The position numbers were made by a program, and so were the translations under genes. Shown one piece after another: positions 1-8,097 of a DNA stretch of 27,356 bases. Origin of the DNA: Patescibacteria group bacterium (GTDB lineage: Bacteria > Patescibacteriota > Minisyncoccia > Minisyncoccales > JASEJS01); NCBI GenBank assembly GCA_030016765.1, contig JASEJS010000002.1, positions 1 through 27,356 of the forward strand, written 5' to 3'. Position 1 is the stretch's first letter; each line of letters starts with the position of its first letter. A model generated the notes under the pieces. That model was given only the letters and a program-made list of their open reading frames with translations. It searched no databases and was not told where the DNA came from.

Positions 1-422
1 GTTATATTTACATGATGAAATTAATCCATATGGTTGAAGATAAAATTCATATGAGAAGTATTGGTCCTTATTCTCTGATTACTCAGCAACCTTTGGGAGG
101 AAAAGCTCAGTTTGGAGGTCAGAGATTTGGTGAAATGGAGGTTTGGGCTTTGGAAGGATATGGAGCAGCTCACACCCTCCAGGAGATGTTGACTATAAAG
201 TCTGACGATGTACCAGGAAGGGCAGCGACCTATGAAGCAATTTTAAAAGGGGAAGAAATAAAACCACCCAATGTCCCTGCTTCTTTTAATTTATTAGTTT
301 CAGAATTAAAATCGCTAGGGTTAAGTGTGGAAGTGAAAGAAAAACCCAAAGAAGAAAAAGCAGGCTTAAATTCAAAATTCAAAATGCAAAATGCAAAATT
401 ACAATCCAAAATCCAAAATTGA
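1..422 (+). CDS. rpoB: RNA polymerase beta subunit, C-terminal part (partial)
   Basis: This is the C-terminal end of the DNA-directed RNA polymerase beta subunit, which with beta' forms the catalytic cleft. The reading frame is open from the window edge (first full codon at base 3), so the ATG at 12 is internal. Family motifs visible are KIHMRSIGPYSLITQQPLGG, GGQRFGEMEVWALEGYGA, TLQEMLTIKSDD and a final SLGLSVEV block that contacts beta'. The normal end should be close to KEKPKEEKAG. The last 18 or so residues (NSKFKMQNAKLQSKIQN) are translated from a run of AAAATTC/AAAATGC/AAAATCC heptamers at 369-420, and the TGA stop falls at the end of that run. The tail therefore looks acquired. The next gene starts inside the same repeat, overlapping by 32 bases. 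Identification is firm; the origin of the tail is inferred. Confidence 0.97.
   Translation, partial: YIYMMKLIHMVEDKIHMRSIGPYSLITQQPLGGKAQFGGQRFGEMEVWALEGYGAAHTLQEMLTIKSDDVPGRAATYEAILKGEEIKPPNVPASFNLLVSELKSLGLSVEVKEKPKEEKAGLNSKFKMQNAKLQSKIQN
369..420 (+). repeat. Heptamer repeat array, left flank of the four-helix-bundle gene
   Basis: A run of 7-base units (AAAATTC, AAAATGC, AAAATCC variants) covers the 3' end of rpoB and the start of the next gene. Its reverse complement recurs at 761-810 with the same variant order, including the shared block ATTCAAAATGCAAAAT and the shared ATTACAAT. The two arrays are thus imperfect inverted repeats bracketing one gene. The array is translated in two different frames, as the RpoB tail and as the start of the downstream protein. 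Confidence 0.85.
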
Positions 423-765
423 TGTTAAAGTTAGATGCTATAAGTTTAGTCTTGAGTTAATTGATTTTATTGAATCTTTACCCAAACAAAAAAGTTGCTG
501 GATTATTGCTGATCAACTTTTAAGAGCTGGTACCAGTATCGGAGCAAATTTAGTTGAAGCTAGAGCCTCAAGTTCGAGATTGGAATACAAGAAATTTTGT
601 GAAATAGCCTTAAAAAGTGCCAACGAGACAAAATACTGGTTAGGTCTTTTAAGAGATTCAAGTAAAGCTGATAAAGAAAAAACTAATGAGCTTTTAAAGG
701 AAATAAATGAGATAGCTAATATTATAGCTTCTGGAATAATGACTCTTAAAAGAAAAAAATTTTGA
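391..765 (+). CDS. Four-helix-bundle protein, 23S rRNA intervening-sequence protein (S23/IVP) family
   Basis: A 124-residue, almost wholly helical protein. The blocks DQLLRAGTSIGANLVEA, SSRLEYKKFCEIALKSANET and KYWLGLLRD are the signature of the S23/23S_rRNA_IVP four-helix-bundle family. Family members were first found inside intervening sequences of 23S rRNA genes, and the fold is related to the Avd protein of diversity-generating retroelements. The biochemical role is not established. The first ten residues (MQNYNPKSKI) come from the heptamer repeat, and the TGA stop (763-765) lies in the opposite repeat. The gene overlaps rpoB by 32 bases and separates it from rpoC by nearly 400 bases, an unusual break in that operon. 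No Shine-Dalgarno is seen, so expression may depend on translation of rpoB. Family call is confident; being a mobile cargo is inference. Confidence 0.88.
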   Translation: MQNYNPKSKIDVKVRCYKFSLELIDFIESLPKQKSCWIIADQLLRAGTSIGANLVEARASSSRLEYKKFCEIALKSANETKYWLGLLRDSSKADKEKTNELLKEINEIANIIASGIMTLKRKKF

Positions 766-810
766 ATTTTAAATTGTAATTTTGACTTTTGAATTTTGCA
801 TTTTGAATTA
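761..810 (+). repeat. Heptamer repeat array, right flank of the four-helix-bundle gene
   Basis: A run of TTTTGAA/TTTTGCA/TTTTGAC units, the reverse complement of the array at 369-420 with one additional unit. Together the two could fold into a long imperfect stem in the rpoB-rpoC transcript with the gene in the loop. The array ends five bases before the rpoC start codon and leaves no room for a Shine-Dalgarno sequence. Confidence 0.85.
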
Positions 811-815
811 TTTTT

Positions 816-3800
816 ATGAAGGTAGAAGATCTCGAAGCAATCAAAATAAAATTAGCCTCCCCTGAAGAAATTTTGAGTTGGAGCCACGGTGAAGTTACTA
901 AGCCTGAAACCATTAATTATAGAACCCAGAGAGCAGAAAAAGATGGACTTTTTTGTGAAAGAATTTTTGGGCCAGAAAAAGACTACGAATGCTATTGTGG
1001 GAAATATAAAAGGATTAGGTACAAAAAGATAATTTGTGATAGATGTGGAGTGGAAGTGACCACATCTGCGGTCAGAAGGGAAAGGATGGGGCATATAAAA
1101 CTGGCCAGTCCAGTGAGCCATATCTGGTTTTTGAAAGGAGTCCCATCGAGAATGGGAATGGTTTTGGATATATCTGCCCAGCAATTAGAAAGGGTAATTT
1201 ATTTCGCTGCCTATATTATCACTGATGTTAATGAATCAGTAAAGAAAAAGGTTTTAGAAGAAATTGAGAAGGAATATAAGATAAAATCCAAAATCCAAAA
1301 TCCAAAATCCAAAATAAATTCAAAATCTAAATCTCAAAATTCAAAAATTAAAAAGGTTAAATTACAAGAACTAAAAGAAGCCAGGGATAAAGCTAAAGAA
1401 GAAGTATTATCCCTTAAGCCTTTGAGAATTTTATCTGAGCTTGAATATCATGCTCTTTCTCTGAAATATGGGGAGATATTTGAAGCCGGAACAGGAGCTG
1501 AAACCCTGAGGAAAATTTTTGAGAAGATTGATCTTAAAAAAGAGATAGCCAAACTCAAAAAACAATTAGAGGAAAAATCAGTAGCTAAGAGGAAATCAGA
1601 GGTTTCACTTCTGGAGAAAAAGAAGATTTTGAGGAGATTGAAGATGTTTGAGGCAATGGAGAGAAATAAAATCAGGCCAGAATGGATGTTTTTAACAATT
1701 TTACCAGTCTTACCTCCGGATTTAAGACCGATGGTTCAATTAGATGGTGGAAGATATGCCTCTTCTGATTTGAATGACCTTTATCGAAGGATAATTAACA
1801 GAAATAATCGACTTAAATATCTTTTGGAAATTAATGCTCCAGAAGTGATTGTGAGAAATGAAAAAAGGATGTTACAGGAAGCAGTAGATGCCTTAATTGA
1901 TAATGGAATGAGAAAGGGAATCCTGACTCAGGCTACTACTGGTGGGAGAAGGCTTTTGAAATCTTTGGCTGATATGCTCAAGGGAAAGCAAGGCAGGTTT
2001 AGGCAAAATCTTTTAGGGAAAAGGGTTGATTATTCTGGAAGATCGGTGATTGTCATTGGACCAGAATTGAAACTCGACCAATGTGGGCTGCCAAAGAAGA
2101 TGGCTTTAGAGCTTTTCAAGCCTTTTATTATTAAAAAGATCTTAGAAAAAGAATTAGCCTATAATGTCAGGGCAGCTTCGAGGTTAATTGAAGAAGCTCC
2201 AGATGAAGTCTGGGAATGTTTAGAGGAAGTGGTCAAAGATAAATTGGTTTTATTAAATCGAGCTCCAACCTTGCATAGATTAGGAGTTCAGGCTTTTCAT
2301 CCAGTTTTAATTGAGGGAGAATCGATCAGAATTCATCCCCTCATTTGCAAAGCCTTTAATGCCGATTTTGATGGAGATCAGATGGCAGTTTATTTACCTC
2401 TATCTCATTTGGCTCAACAAGAGGCCAGAGAGAGAATGTTATCCACTCTTAATTTACTGAAACCTGCCACTGGTTTACCAATTGTTACCTTGTATCAAGA
2501 TATTGCCCTAGGTTGCTATTGGTTGACGAAGATAAAACCAGGAGCTAAAGGTGAAGGAAAGGTCTTTGCTAATTCAACTGAAGCCCTACTGGCCTATGAG
2601 TTTGGGGAGGTTGATTTAAAAGCAAAGATAAAAGTAAGAATGCCAAAGAAAACAAAATCTTCAGAGATCCAGGGTTCAAACTTTAAATTTTTAGAAACCA
2701 GTGTCGGAAGAATAATTTTCAATGAGATCTTACCTGCTGATTATCCTTTCTTGAATTCGGAGCAAAGAGTAAAGGACCTTGAAAAAATAACCGCCATTCT
2801 CATTAAAAAATATGATTTAGCTTTAGTTAAGGAAACCTTAGACAAGATTAAGGATTTAGGTTTTGAAATGTCAACTCTCTCTGGAACTTCCTGGGGAATG
2901 GATGATTTAATTGTTCCTCCCCAAAAAGAAAAAATTCTAAAGGGAGCTTCAAAAGAAGTTGAAACTATTGATAGGCATTATAAAAAAGGTTTACTTTCCA
3001 AAGAGGAAAAAAGTGCTAAAGTAATTGAGGTTTGGTCTAAAGTAAAATCAGAAATTGAAAAATTGGTTCCAAAAACTCTTCCTGAAATGGGGCCAGTTTT
3101 TTCAATGGTTGATTCAGGCTCCAGAGGTTCCTGGAGCCAACCAGTTCAAATGGCTGGAATGAAAGGCCTGGTGATTAATCCAGCCGGCGAAATTATGGAG
3201 TTACCAGTGAAAAGTTCTTTTAAAGAGGGATTTGATGTTTTGGAATACTTCATCTCAACCCATGGAGCCAGAAAGGGAACAGCTGATACTGCTCTTCGAA
3301 CTTCAACTGCTGGTTATCTCACTCGAAGGTTAATTGATGTCTCTCATGAAGTAGTGATTTCAGAAGAAGATTGCGGAGATAGAGAAGGTTTTGAGATTTT
3401 AAGAGAAGATGCCGGAGCTTTAGGTCAGAATCTTCTCTATAAAATAGTGGGAAGAATCAGTTTAGAGGATATTAGTGGGATTTGTAAAAAGGGAGAAATT
3501 ATTGATTGGGAGAAGGCAGAGAAAATAATTGAAAAAGGAATAGAAAGATTGAGGGTTAGATCCCCTCTGAGTTGTAAGTCAGTTCGAGGGATTTGCCAAA
3601 GATGTTATGGTTGGGATCTTGGAAATAATCAATTAGTAAAACTCGGTGAGGCAGTGGGGATTGTGGCTGCTCAAGCCATTGGCGAGCCAGGAACCCAGCT
3701 GACGATGAGGACCTTCCATACCGGAGGAGTAGCTGGAGGAGGGGACATTACTTTTGGTCTCCCTCGGGTTCAGGAAATTTTCGAAGCCAGAATTCCGGGA

Positions 3801-4439
3801 GGGAAGGCAGAGATTTCTGAAGTAAAAGGGAAGGTAATAGAGATCACTCCAGATAGAGTGATAAAAATTAAGTCGGAAAATCCAAAATCTAAAATTGTTG
3901 AATATAAAATCCCTGAAGGAACGGCAATTTGGATAAAATCGGGAGATAGGGTTAAACCTGGACAGCAACTTTGTGAAGGGAGCTTAGATTTACATGAGTT
4001 ATATAAAGTGGCAGGGAGGGAACTTACCCAGCGCTACATTGTGAATGAGATTCAGAGAATTTATATTTCCCAGGGAGCACTAATTCATGATAAGCACATT
4101 GAGGTAATAGTTAGGCAGATGTTTTCCAGAATCAGAGTTCGGGAAGCAGGAGATAGCTTTTTCACTTCTGGAGAAGTGGTGGAGCGAGCTAAATTCTTAG
4201 AAGAAAATGCTAAATTAAAAAAGGAAAAAAAGAAAATGGCAAAAGGAGTTCCTATTTTACTCGGAATTTCCAGGGTGGCCTTAACTACCAATTCCTTTTT
4301 ATCAGCCGCCTCCTTCCAGGAAACTTCCAGAGTCTTGATTAGAGCAGCAATCGAAGGAAAGGAAGATAAACTCCGGGGACTCAAAGAAAATGTTATAATA
4401 GGGAAACTAATTCCGGCAGGTACAGGTTTTAGAAAATAG
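816..4439 (+). CDS. rpoC: DNA-directed RNA polymerase subunit beta'
   Basis: Catalytic beta' subunit of RNA polymerase, 1207 residues, somewhat shorter than the roughly 1400 of E. coli. Visible motifs: the N-terminal zinc ribbon (C59, C61, C74, C77 in ECYCG...CDRCG), the LLGKRVDYSGRSVI switch region, the catalytic Mg loop NADFDGDQMAVY (residues 515-526) with its three aspartates, the second zinc site (EDCGDREG plus SPLSCKSVRGICQRCYG), and the trigger-loop region GEPGTQLTMRTFHTGGVA. The ending SRVLIRAAIEGKEDKL...GKLIPAGTGF is typical. Two segments translate heptamer repeats: residues about 156-180 (KSKIQNPKSK type) and a short one near 1021-1028 (SENPKSKI). Both fall between conserved blocks. 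The ATG at 816 gives the standard N-terminus; no Shine-Dalgarno precedes it. It presumably shares the rpoB transcript. Confidence 0.98.
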   Translation: MKVEDLEAIKIKLASPEEILSWSHGEVTKPETINYRTQRAEKDGLFCERIFGPEKDYECYCGKYKRIRYKKIICDRCGVEVTTSAVRRERMGHIKLASPVSHIWFLKGVPSRMGMVLDISAQQLERVIYFAAYIITDVNESVKKKVLEEIEKEYKIKSKIQNPKSKINSKSKSQNSKIKKVKLQELKEARDKAKEEVLSLKPLRILSELEYHALSLKYGEIFEAGTGAETLRKIFEKIDLKKEIAKLKKQLEEKSVAKRKSEVSLLEKKKILRRLKMFEAMERNKIRPEWMFLTILPVLPPDLRPMVQLDGGRYASSDLNDLYRRIINRNNRLKYLLEINAPEVIVRNEKRMLQEAVDALIDNGMRKGILTQATTGGRRLLKSLADMLKGKQGRFRQNLLGKRVDYSGRSVIVIGPELKLDQCGLPKKMALELFKPFIIKKILEKELAYNVRAASRLIEEAPDEVWECLEEVVKDKLVLLNRAPTLHRLGVQAFHPVLIEGESIRIHPLICKAFNADFDGDQMAVYLPLSHLAQQEARERMLSTLNLLKPATGLPIVTLYQDIALGCYWLTKIKPGAKGEGKVFANSTEALLAYEFGEVDLKAKIKVRMPKKTKSSEIQGSNFKFLETSVGRIIFNEILPADYPFLNSEQRVKDLEKITAILIKKYDLALVKETLDKIKDLGFEMSTLSGTSWGMDDLIVPPQKEKILKGASKEVETIDRHYKKGLLSKEEKSAKVIEVWSKVKSEIEKLVPKTLPEMGPVFSMVDSGSRGSWSQPVQMAGMKGLVINPAGEIMELPVKSSFKEGFDVLEYFISTHGARKGTADTALRTSTAGYLTRRLIDVSHEVVISEEDCGDREGFEILREDAGALGQNLLYKIVGRISLEDISGICKKGEIIDWEKAEKIIEKGIERLRVRSPLSCKSVRGICQRCYGWDLGNNQLVKLGEAVGIVAAQAIGEPGTQLTMRTFHTGGVAGGGDITFGLPRVQEIFEARIPGGKAEISEVKGKVIEITPDRVIKIKSENPKSKIVEYKIPEGTAIWIKSGDRVKPGQQLCEGSLDLHELYKVAGRELTQRYIVNEIQRIYISQGALIHDKHIEVIVRQMFSRIRVREAGDSFFTSGEVVERAKFLEENAKLKKEKKKMAKGVPILLGISRVALTTNSFLSAASFQETSRVLIRAAIEGKEDKLRGLKENVIIGKLIPAGTGFRK
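1283..1352 (+). repeat. Heptamer repeat array inside rpoC
   Basis: Four perfect AAAATCC units followed by degenerate AAATTCA/AAAATCT/AAATCTC units. A 7-base period read in triplets gives a 7-residue period, which is visible as SKIQNPK SKIN in the protein. It lies in a variable segment after the clamp-helix region and keeps the rpoC frame open. Confidence 0.85.
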
Positions 4440-4446
4440 TTTAGTA

Positions 4447-4455
4447 TGCTATAAT
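4447..4455 (+). promoter_or_regulatory. Extended -10 promoter element upstream of ftsK
   Basis: The sequence TG-C-TATAAT, a perfect extended -10, lies directly after the rpoC stop. The position expected for a -35 (about 4427-4432, TTTTAG) matches poorly, as is common for extended -10 promoters. Transcription would begin near 4462, inside the heptamer repeat, leaving an untranslated leader of about 20 bases for ftsK. Confidence 0.5.
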
Positions 4456-4484
4456 TCAAAATTCAAAATTCAAAAGTCAAAATG
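4455..4484 (+). repeat. Heptamer repeat array between rpoC and ftsK
   Basis: Units AAAATTC, AAAATTC, AAAAGTC, AAAAT fill the short gap between rpoC and ftsK, and the ftsK ATG is formed by its last unit. The AAAAGTC variant in this position is shared with the arrays at 761-810 and 17211-17257, which suggests a common source sequence. Confidence 0.8.
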
Positions 4485-7400
4485 ACAAGGAAAAAGCCAA
4501 AAAATTTGAAAAAGTCTTGGTTAAAGGAAAAAAAACCTTTTGGTTTTGTTTTTTTAGAGAAGATTAAAACACAGATTATTGGGATTTTGATGTTCATCTT
4601 AGCCATTATTGTGGGCTTAAGTTTTTTTGAGCTCTCCGGACCAGCTGGCCAGGCAATATATAATTCTCTCTCTTTTTTAATTGGAAAGGTAGTCTTTCTC
4701 ATTCCTCTGATTCTGATTCTCGGGGGATTAGTCTTTTTCAGTTTCTCCTCGAATGGAAAAATTTTAAAATATCAACTCTGGCCAGCCCTTTTGGCTATGG
4801 TGGTATTTGTTTTAGGAATATCAGGAATTTTAGAAGGTTTAACTCCAGAAGTTAAACAAGGAGGTTGGTTAGGCTATATAATTTCCTGGCCCTTTTTAAA
4901 AATTTTTGGTCCTTTGGTAACTAACATTATATTTTGTTCAATAATTATTATTGGAGGTTTGATTTTTTGGCAATTATTGAGGCCAGAAAAGGCTCCCTTA
5001 GAAGAGAAAAAAGCTGAATCATCTTTTTTTAGAAAAATTTTTGTCCCCAAATTTAAAGTGAAAAAAATTGAACCGAAAGTAAAAGAAACTCCAGTTAAAA
5101 TTGAAGAAGGCAAATGGCAGCCAGATTTTAAACTTAAGGAGATTGAAACTAAGCCGCTCATCACTTCTTATCAGCCTCCGCCTTTGGAGCTATTAGAGAC
5201 TGAAAGGGGAAGACCGACCACTGGCGATACCACCCTAAATTCAGCTATTATTAAAAAAACTCTCCAGAATTTTGAGATTCCAGTTGAGATGTCAGAAATT
5301 AATATTGGGCCAACTGTTACTCAATACACTTTAAAACCAGCTGAAGGAGTAAAATTGTCTAAAATTACCGCTCTCTCCAATGACTTAGCCTTAGCTTTAG
5401 CTTCCCATCCAATTAGAATTGAAGCTCCTATTCCGGGAAGGTCTTTGGTGGGAATTGAGGTTCCTAACAAAGAAAGGTGCCTAGTGAGATTAAGAGATTT
5501 AATTGGAAATCCAAATTTTAAAAAGGCTCCTTCCAATTTAACTTTTGTCTTAGGCAGGGATGTCTCTGGAAACCCAGTCTATGCAGATTTGGCTAAAATG
5601 CCTCATTTGTTAGTGGCAGGCAGTACCGGAACGGGAAAGACTTGTGCGGCAGATACCTTAATGTTTACTGAAAAAGGGATGTTGAATTTTGAAGAGCTTT
5701 GTTCTCTTCCCTTAAATAGCGAAATTGATTTTAAAGTTAAATTGGTTACTAGGGATGGAATCGAAACTACCCTTAAAGCCTATAACAATGGGATTTGTCA
5801 ATTTTATAAATTATCCACTAGGCGGGGATATCAAATTGAAGCAACAGCTGAGCATCCTCTTTGGGTTATGAATGAAGATGGCTCCCAGGGTTGGAAGCCA
5901 GCTTCTTTAATCAAAAAAGATGACTATGTGGCTATTAGTCGGGGACCTAGCTTATTTGGCAATAGAACCGATATTTCAGATTTTAAACCAAGTAAAATCA
6001 AGGGTTATCATAGAAAGATTTCTTTTCCTAAAAGAATGACTCCTCAATTAGCAGAGTTTTTAGGGCTATTAACAGCTGATGGTGGACTCTCAATAGAAAA
6101 AAAGGGAACCCACCGAGTAGTTTATACTCAGGCTAATTCCTACTTACTTTCGCTTTATAAAAAGCTTCTTAAAGAACTTTTTGGGATTACTCAATTTATT
6201 GAAAAGAGAAGTGGATCTAATTCTAATAATAAATCTTTTGATATAGTCATAGGAAGTAAACATTTAAAAGAATTCTTGGTATACCTTGGAATGGATTCTT
6301 CTAAATCTCCTCAAAAAGAAATACCTAGAGCAATTAGGGAAGCACCTAAAGAAATTGTAACTGCCTATTTAAGAGCCCTTTTGGATAATGATGGCTATGT
6401 TGAAAAAGATTCTATAGAATTTTCTATTAGTAGCAAAAAATTGAGTTCCCAGGTCCATTTGATGCTTTTAAACTTTGGTATAGTTTCTTCACTTTCAATC
6501 AAAAAAGTAAAAAAATATGAGCAGAACGAATACTATCGGCTTTCTCTATTTGGTGAAGATGCTCGTAAATTTATTCAAAATATTGGTTTTATAAGAAAAG
6601 AGAAATATAATAAAGTCAAAGAATTTCTTAAATTATCTCCAAATCCTAATCTAGATTTAATTCCTCATATTTCTTCTTTGCTGAGAAGAATGGGTCAAAA
6701 ATATCTAAATCGTTTCGCCCGATTAACCAATCGAGGTTGGCAATATCAACCAGGGATTTTGATTCCTAAATATGCTTTCAGCTCTTTAAATAAATATAAT
6801 TCAGGATTTCGAAGGCCTGGTTATCGAACTCTGGAAAAAATTTTAGATTTTTATCAACCAATTTCTCAAGACTACAACCCGCCCACCACGTTCTCCCATT
6901 CGCTTTCGCGAATGGGTCCCTCTGAATATCAAAAATTAAAGAAGATTTCAGAAAGAAATTTTTATTGGGACAAAATTGAAAAAATTGAGAGGACTTCTGG
7001 AGTTGGATACGATTTTTGGGTACCAGGTTCAGATTCTTTCATTGGAAATGGTTTCGTAAATCACAATACCATATTTTTAAATTCTTTAATTTTGTCTCTT
7101 CTTTATCGAAATTCTCCAGAAATTTTAAGATTCATTTTGATTGATCCAAAAAGGGTTGAATTTACAGTTTATAATCAACTTCCCCATCTCTTAGCTCCAG
7201 TAATTTATGATGCCCAAAAAACAGTTAATGCTCTGAAATGGTTAGTTGGAGAGATGGAGAGAAGATTTGATCTGATTTCCGAAGCTCGAACCAGAGATAT
7301 CTCAAGCTATAATCAGATGGCTGAAGCCTCTGAGGTGATCCCCTATATTGTCTTAATTATTGATGAGTTAGCTGATTTAATGGCAGCTAAAGGAAGAGAG

Positions 7401-8018
7401 ATTGAAGCTGGAATTGTTAGATTGGCCCAAATGGCCAGAGCAGTGGGAATTCATCTGGTGGTAGCTACTCAAAGGCCATCGGTTGAGGTAATCACTGGTT
7501 TAATTAAAGCCAATATTACTTCTAGAATTACTTTTGAAGTAGCCTCTCAGGTTGACTCAAGGACAATTTTGGATATGGCTGGAGCTGAAAAACTTTTAGG
7601 TTCAGGAGATATGCTTTTTGTTTCAGCTGAGATTGTCAAACCAAGGAGAATTCAAGGAGCCTTTGTTTCTGAAAAGGAAATAAAAAAAGTGGTGAATTGG
7701 ATTAAGACCAAAGTTCCTCCCCCTTCCTTAATTTCTTTTGACCAGCTTCCCTTGACTGAGGAGGGAAAGCCAGAAATTGAATTCAAGGCAGAAGAAGACC
7801 CCCTTTATCCAGAGGCAAAAAGAATAGTGATTGAAGCTAAAAAGGCTTCAGCCTCTCTTTTGCAGAGAAGGCTGAAAATTGGCTATGCGAGAGCAGCGAG
7901 ATTAATTGATAGATTAGAAGAAAGGGGAGTAGTAGGACCAGCTGAAGGAGCTAAACCAAGAGAAGTTTATTTTGACTTAGAAGAAAAAAAAGAGGAGGAG
8001 GGTTGGCAAAAACTCTAA
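4482..8018 (+). CDS. ftsK: FtsK/SpoIIIE DNA translocase with an in-frame intein
   Basis: Membrane-anchored DNA pump that moves the chromosome through the division septum. The 1178-residue precursor has about four N-terminal membrane segments (roughly residues 32-165), a basic linker, the FtsK alpha/beta motor and a C-terminal winged-helix gamma domain (ASASLLQRRLKIGYARAARL region) that reads DNA polarity. Motor motifs are Walker A GSTGTGKT (380-387), Walker B YIVLIIDELADLM and the block VATQRPSVEVITGLIKANI. A 475-residue intein (388-862) interrupts Walker A right after its Thr, so the motor cannot bind ATP until splicing. The spliced protein would have about 703 residues, a normal FtsK size. 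The spliced junction would read GKT-TIFLN, one residue longer than the family's GKSVxxN pattern. An extended -10 box lies just upstream. Confidence 0.96.
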   Translation: MTRKKPKNLKKSWLKEKKPFGFVFLEKIKTQIIGILMFILAIIVGLSFFELSGPAGQAIYNSLSFLIGKVVFLIPLILILGGLVFFSFSSNGKILKYQLWPALLAMVVFVLGISGILEGLTPEVKQGGWLGYIISWPFLKIFGPLVTNIIFCSIIIIGGLIFWQLLRPEKAPLEEKKAESSFFRKIFVPKFKVKKIEPKVKETPVKIEEGKWQPDFKLKEIETKPLITSYQPPPLELLETERGRPTTGDTTLNSAIIKKTLQNFEIPVEMSEINIGPTVTQYTLKPAEGVKLSKITALSNDLALALASHPIRIEAPIPGRSLVGIEVPNKERCLVRLRDLIGNPNFKKAPSNLTFVLGRDVSGNPVYADLAKMPHLLVAGSTGTGKTCAADTLMFTEKGMLNFEELCSLPLNSEIDFKVKLVTRDGIETTLKAYNNGICQFYKLSTRRGYQIEATAEHPLWVMNEDGSQGWKPASLIKKDDYVAISRGPSLFGNRTDISDFKPSKIKGYHRKISFPKRMTPQLAEFLGLLTADGGLSIEKKGTHRVVYTQANSYLLSLYKKLLKELFGITQFIEKRSGSNSNNKSFDIVIGSKHLKEFLVYLGMDSSKSPQKEIPRAIREAPKEIVTAYLRALLDNDGYVEKDSIEFSISSKKLSSQVHLMLLNFGIVSSLSIKKVKKYEQNEYYRLSLFGEDARKFIQNIGFIRKEKYNKVKEFLKLSPNPNLDLIPHISSLLRRMGQKYLNRFARLTNRGWQYQPGILIPKYAFSSLNKYNSGFRRPGYRTLEKILDFYQPISQDYNPPTTFSHSLSRMGPSEYQKLKKISERNFYWDKIEKIERTSGVGYDFWVPGSDSFIGNGFVNHNTIFLNSLILSLLYRNSPEILRFILIDPKRVEFTVYNQLPHLLAPVIYDAQKTVNALKWLVGEMERRFDLISEARTRDISSYNQMAEASEVIPYIVLIIDELADLMAAKGREIEAGIVRLAQMARAVGIHLVVATQRPSVEVITGLIKANITSRITFEVASQVDSRTILDMAGAEKLLGSGDMLFVSAEIVKPRRIQGAFVSEKEIKKVVNWIKTKVPPPSLISFDQLPLTEEGKPEIEFKAEEDPLYPEAKRIVIEAKKASASLLQRRLKIGYARAARLIDRLEERGVVGPAEGAKPREVYFDLEEKKEEEGWQKL
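5643..7067 (+). mobile_element. FtsK intein with LAGLIDADG homing endonuclease
   Basis: Protein-splicing element of 475 residues within ftsK. Block A starts at C388 (CAADTLMFTEKG). Block B carries the TxxH motif (TAEHPLWV). A dodecapeptide LAGLIDADG endonuclease follows, with both helices retaining acidic residues: FLGLLTADGGLS and YLRALLDNDGYV. Block F (YDFWVPGSDSFIGNGF) leads into VNHN with the penultimate His and terminal Asn, followed by a +1 Thr. All catalytic positions for splicing and both metal-binding aspartates are present, so it is probably active in splicing and possibly in homing. Insertion in the P-loop of an ATPase is a classic intein site. A 9-bp palindrome lies at 6895-6916 inside it. 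Confidence 0.95.
6895..6916 (+). repeat. Perfect 9-bp palindrome within the intein
   Basis: CCCATTCGC and GCGAATGGG flank a TTTC loop. The surrounding bases (about 6877-6920) are clearly richer in G and C than the rest of the intein, and the segment is translated as a non-conserved linker (PPTTFSHSLSRMGPSEY) between the endonuclease part and block F. It looks like a small inserted palindromic element. Confidence 0.6.
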
Positions 8019-8031
8019 ATTCCTTAAAACC

Positions 8032-8059
8032 TTTACGAAAGTAGGAAATATGATATACT
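8032..8059 (+). promoter_or_regulatory. Predicted recA promoter
   Basis: A -35-like TTTACG (8032-8037), 16-base spacer and an extended -10 TG-A-TATACT (8051-8059). Transcription would start near 8066, giving a leader of about 32 bases. An inverted pair AAAGTA...TACTTT (8038-8043 and 8056-8061) overlaps the promoter and could be an operator. A GGGGA at 8088-8092, six bases before the ATG, is one of the few Shine-Dalgarno-like sequences in the window. Confidence 0.5.
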
Positions 8060-8097
8060 TTTATTAGGCGATTCTTTCCTAATTTCTGGGGAAAATT

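Noticed and set aside
369..420. CRISPR array
   Set aside because: The units are 7 bases and contiguous, with no spacers of CRISPR length and no cas genes.
852..1184. Long open frames opposite or overlapping rpoC, ftsK, uvrA and the substrate-binding protein gene
   Set aside because: They lie wholly inside well-identified genes, have no family features and reflect codon bias on the other frames.
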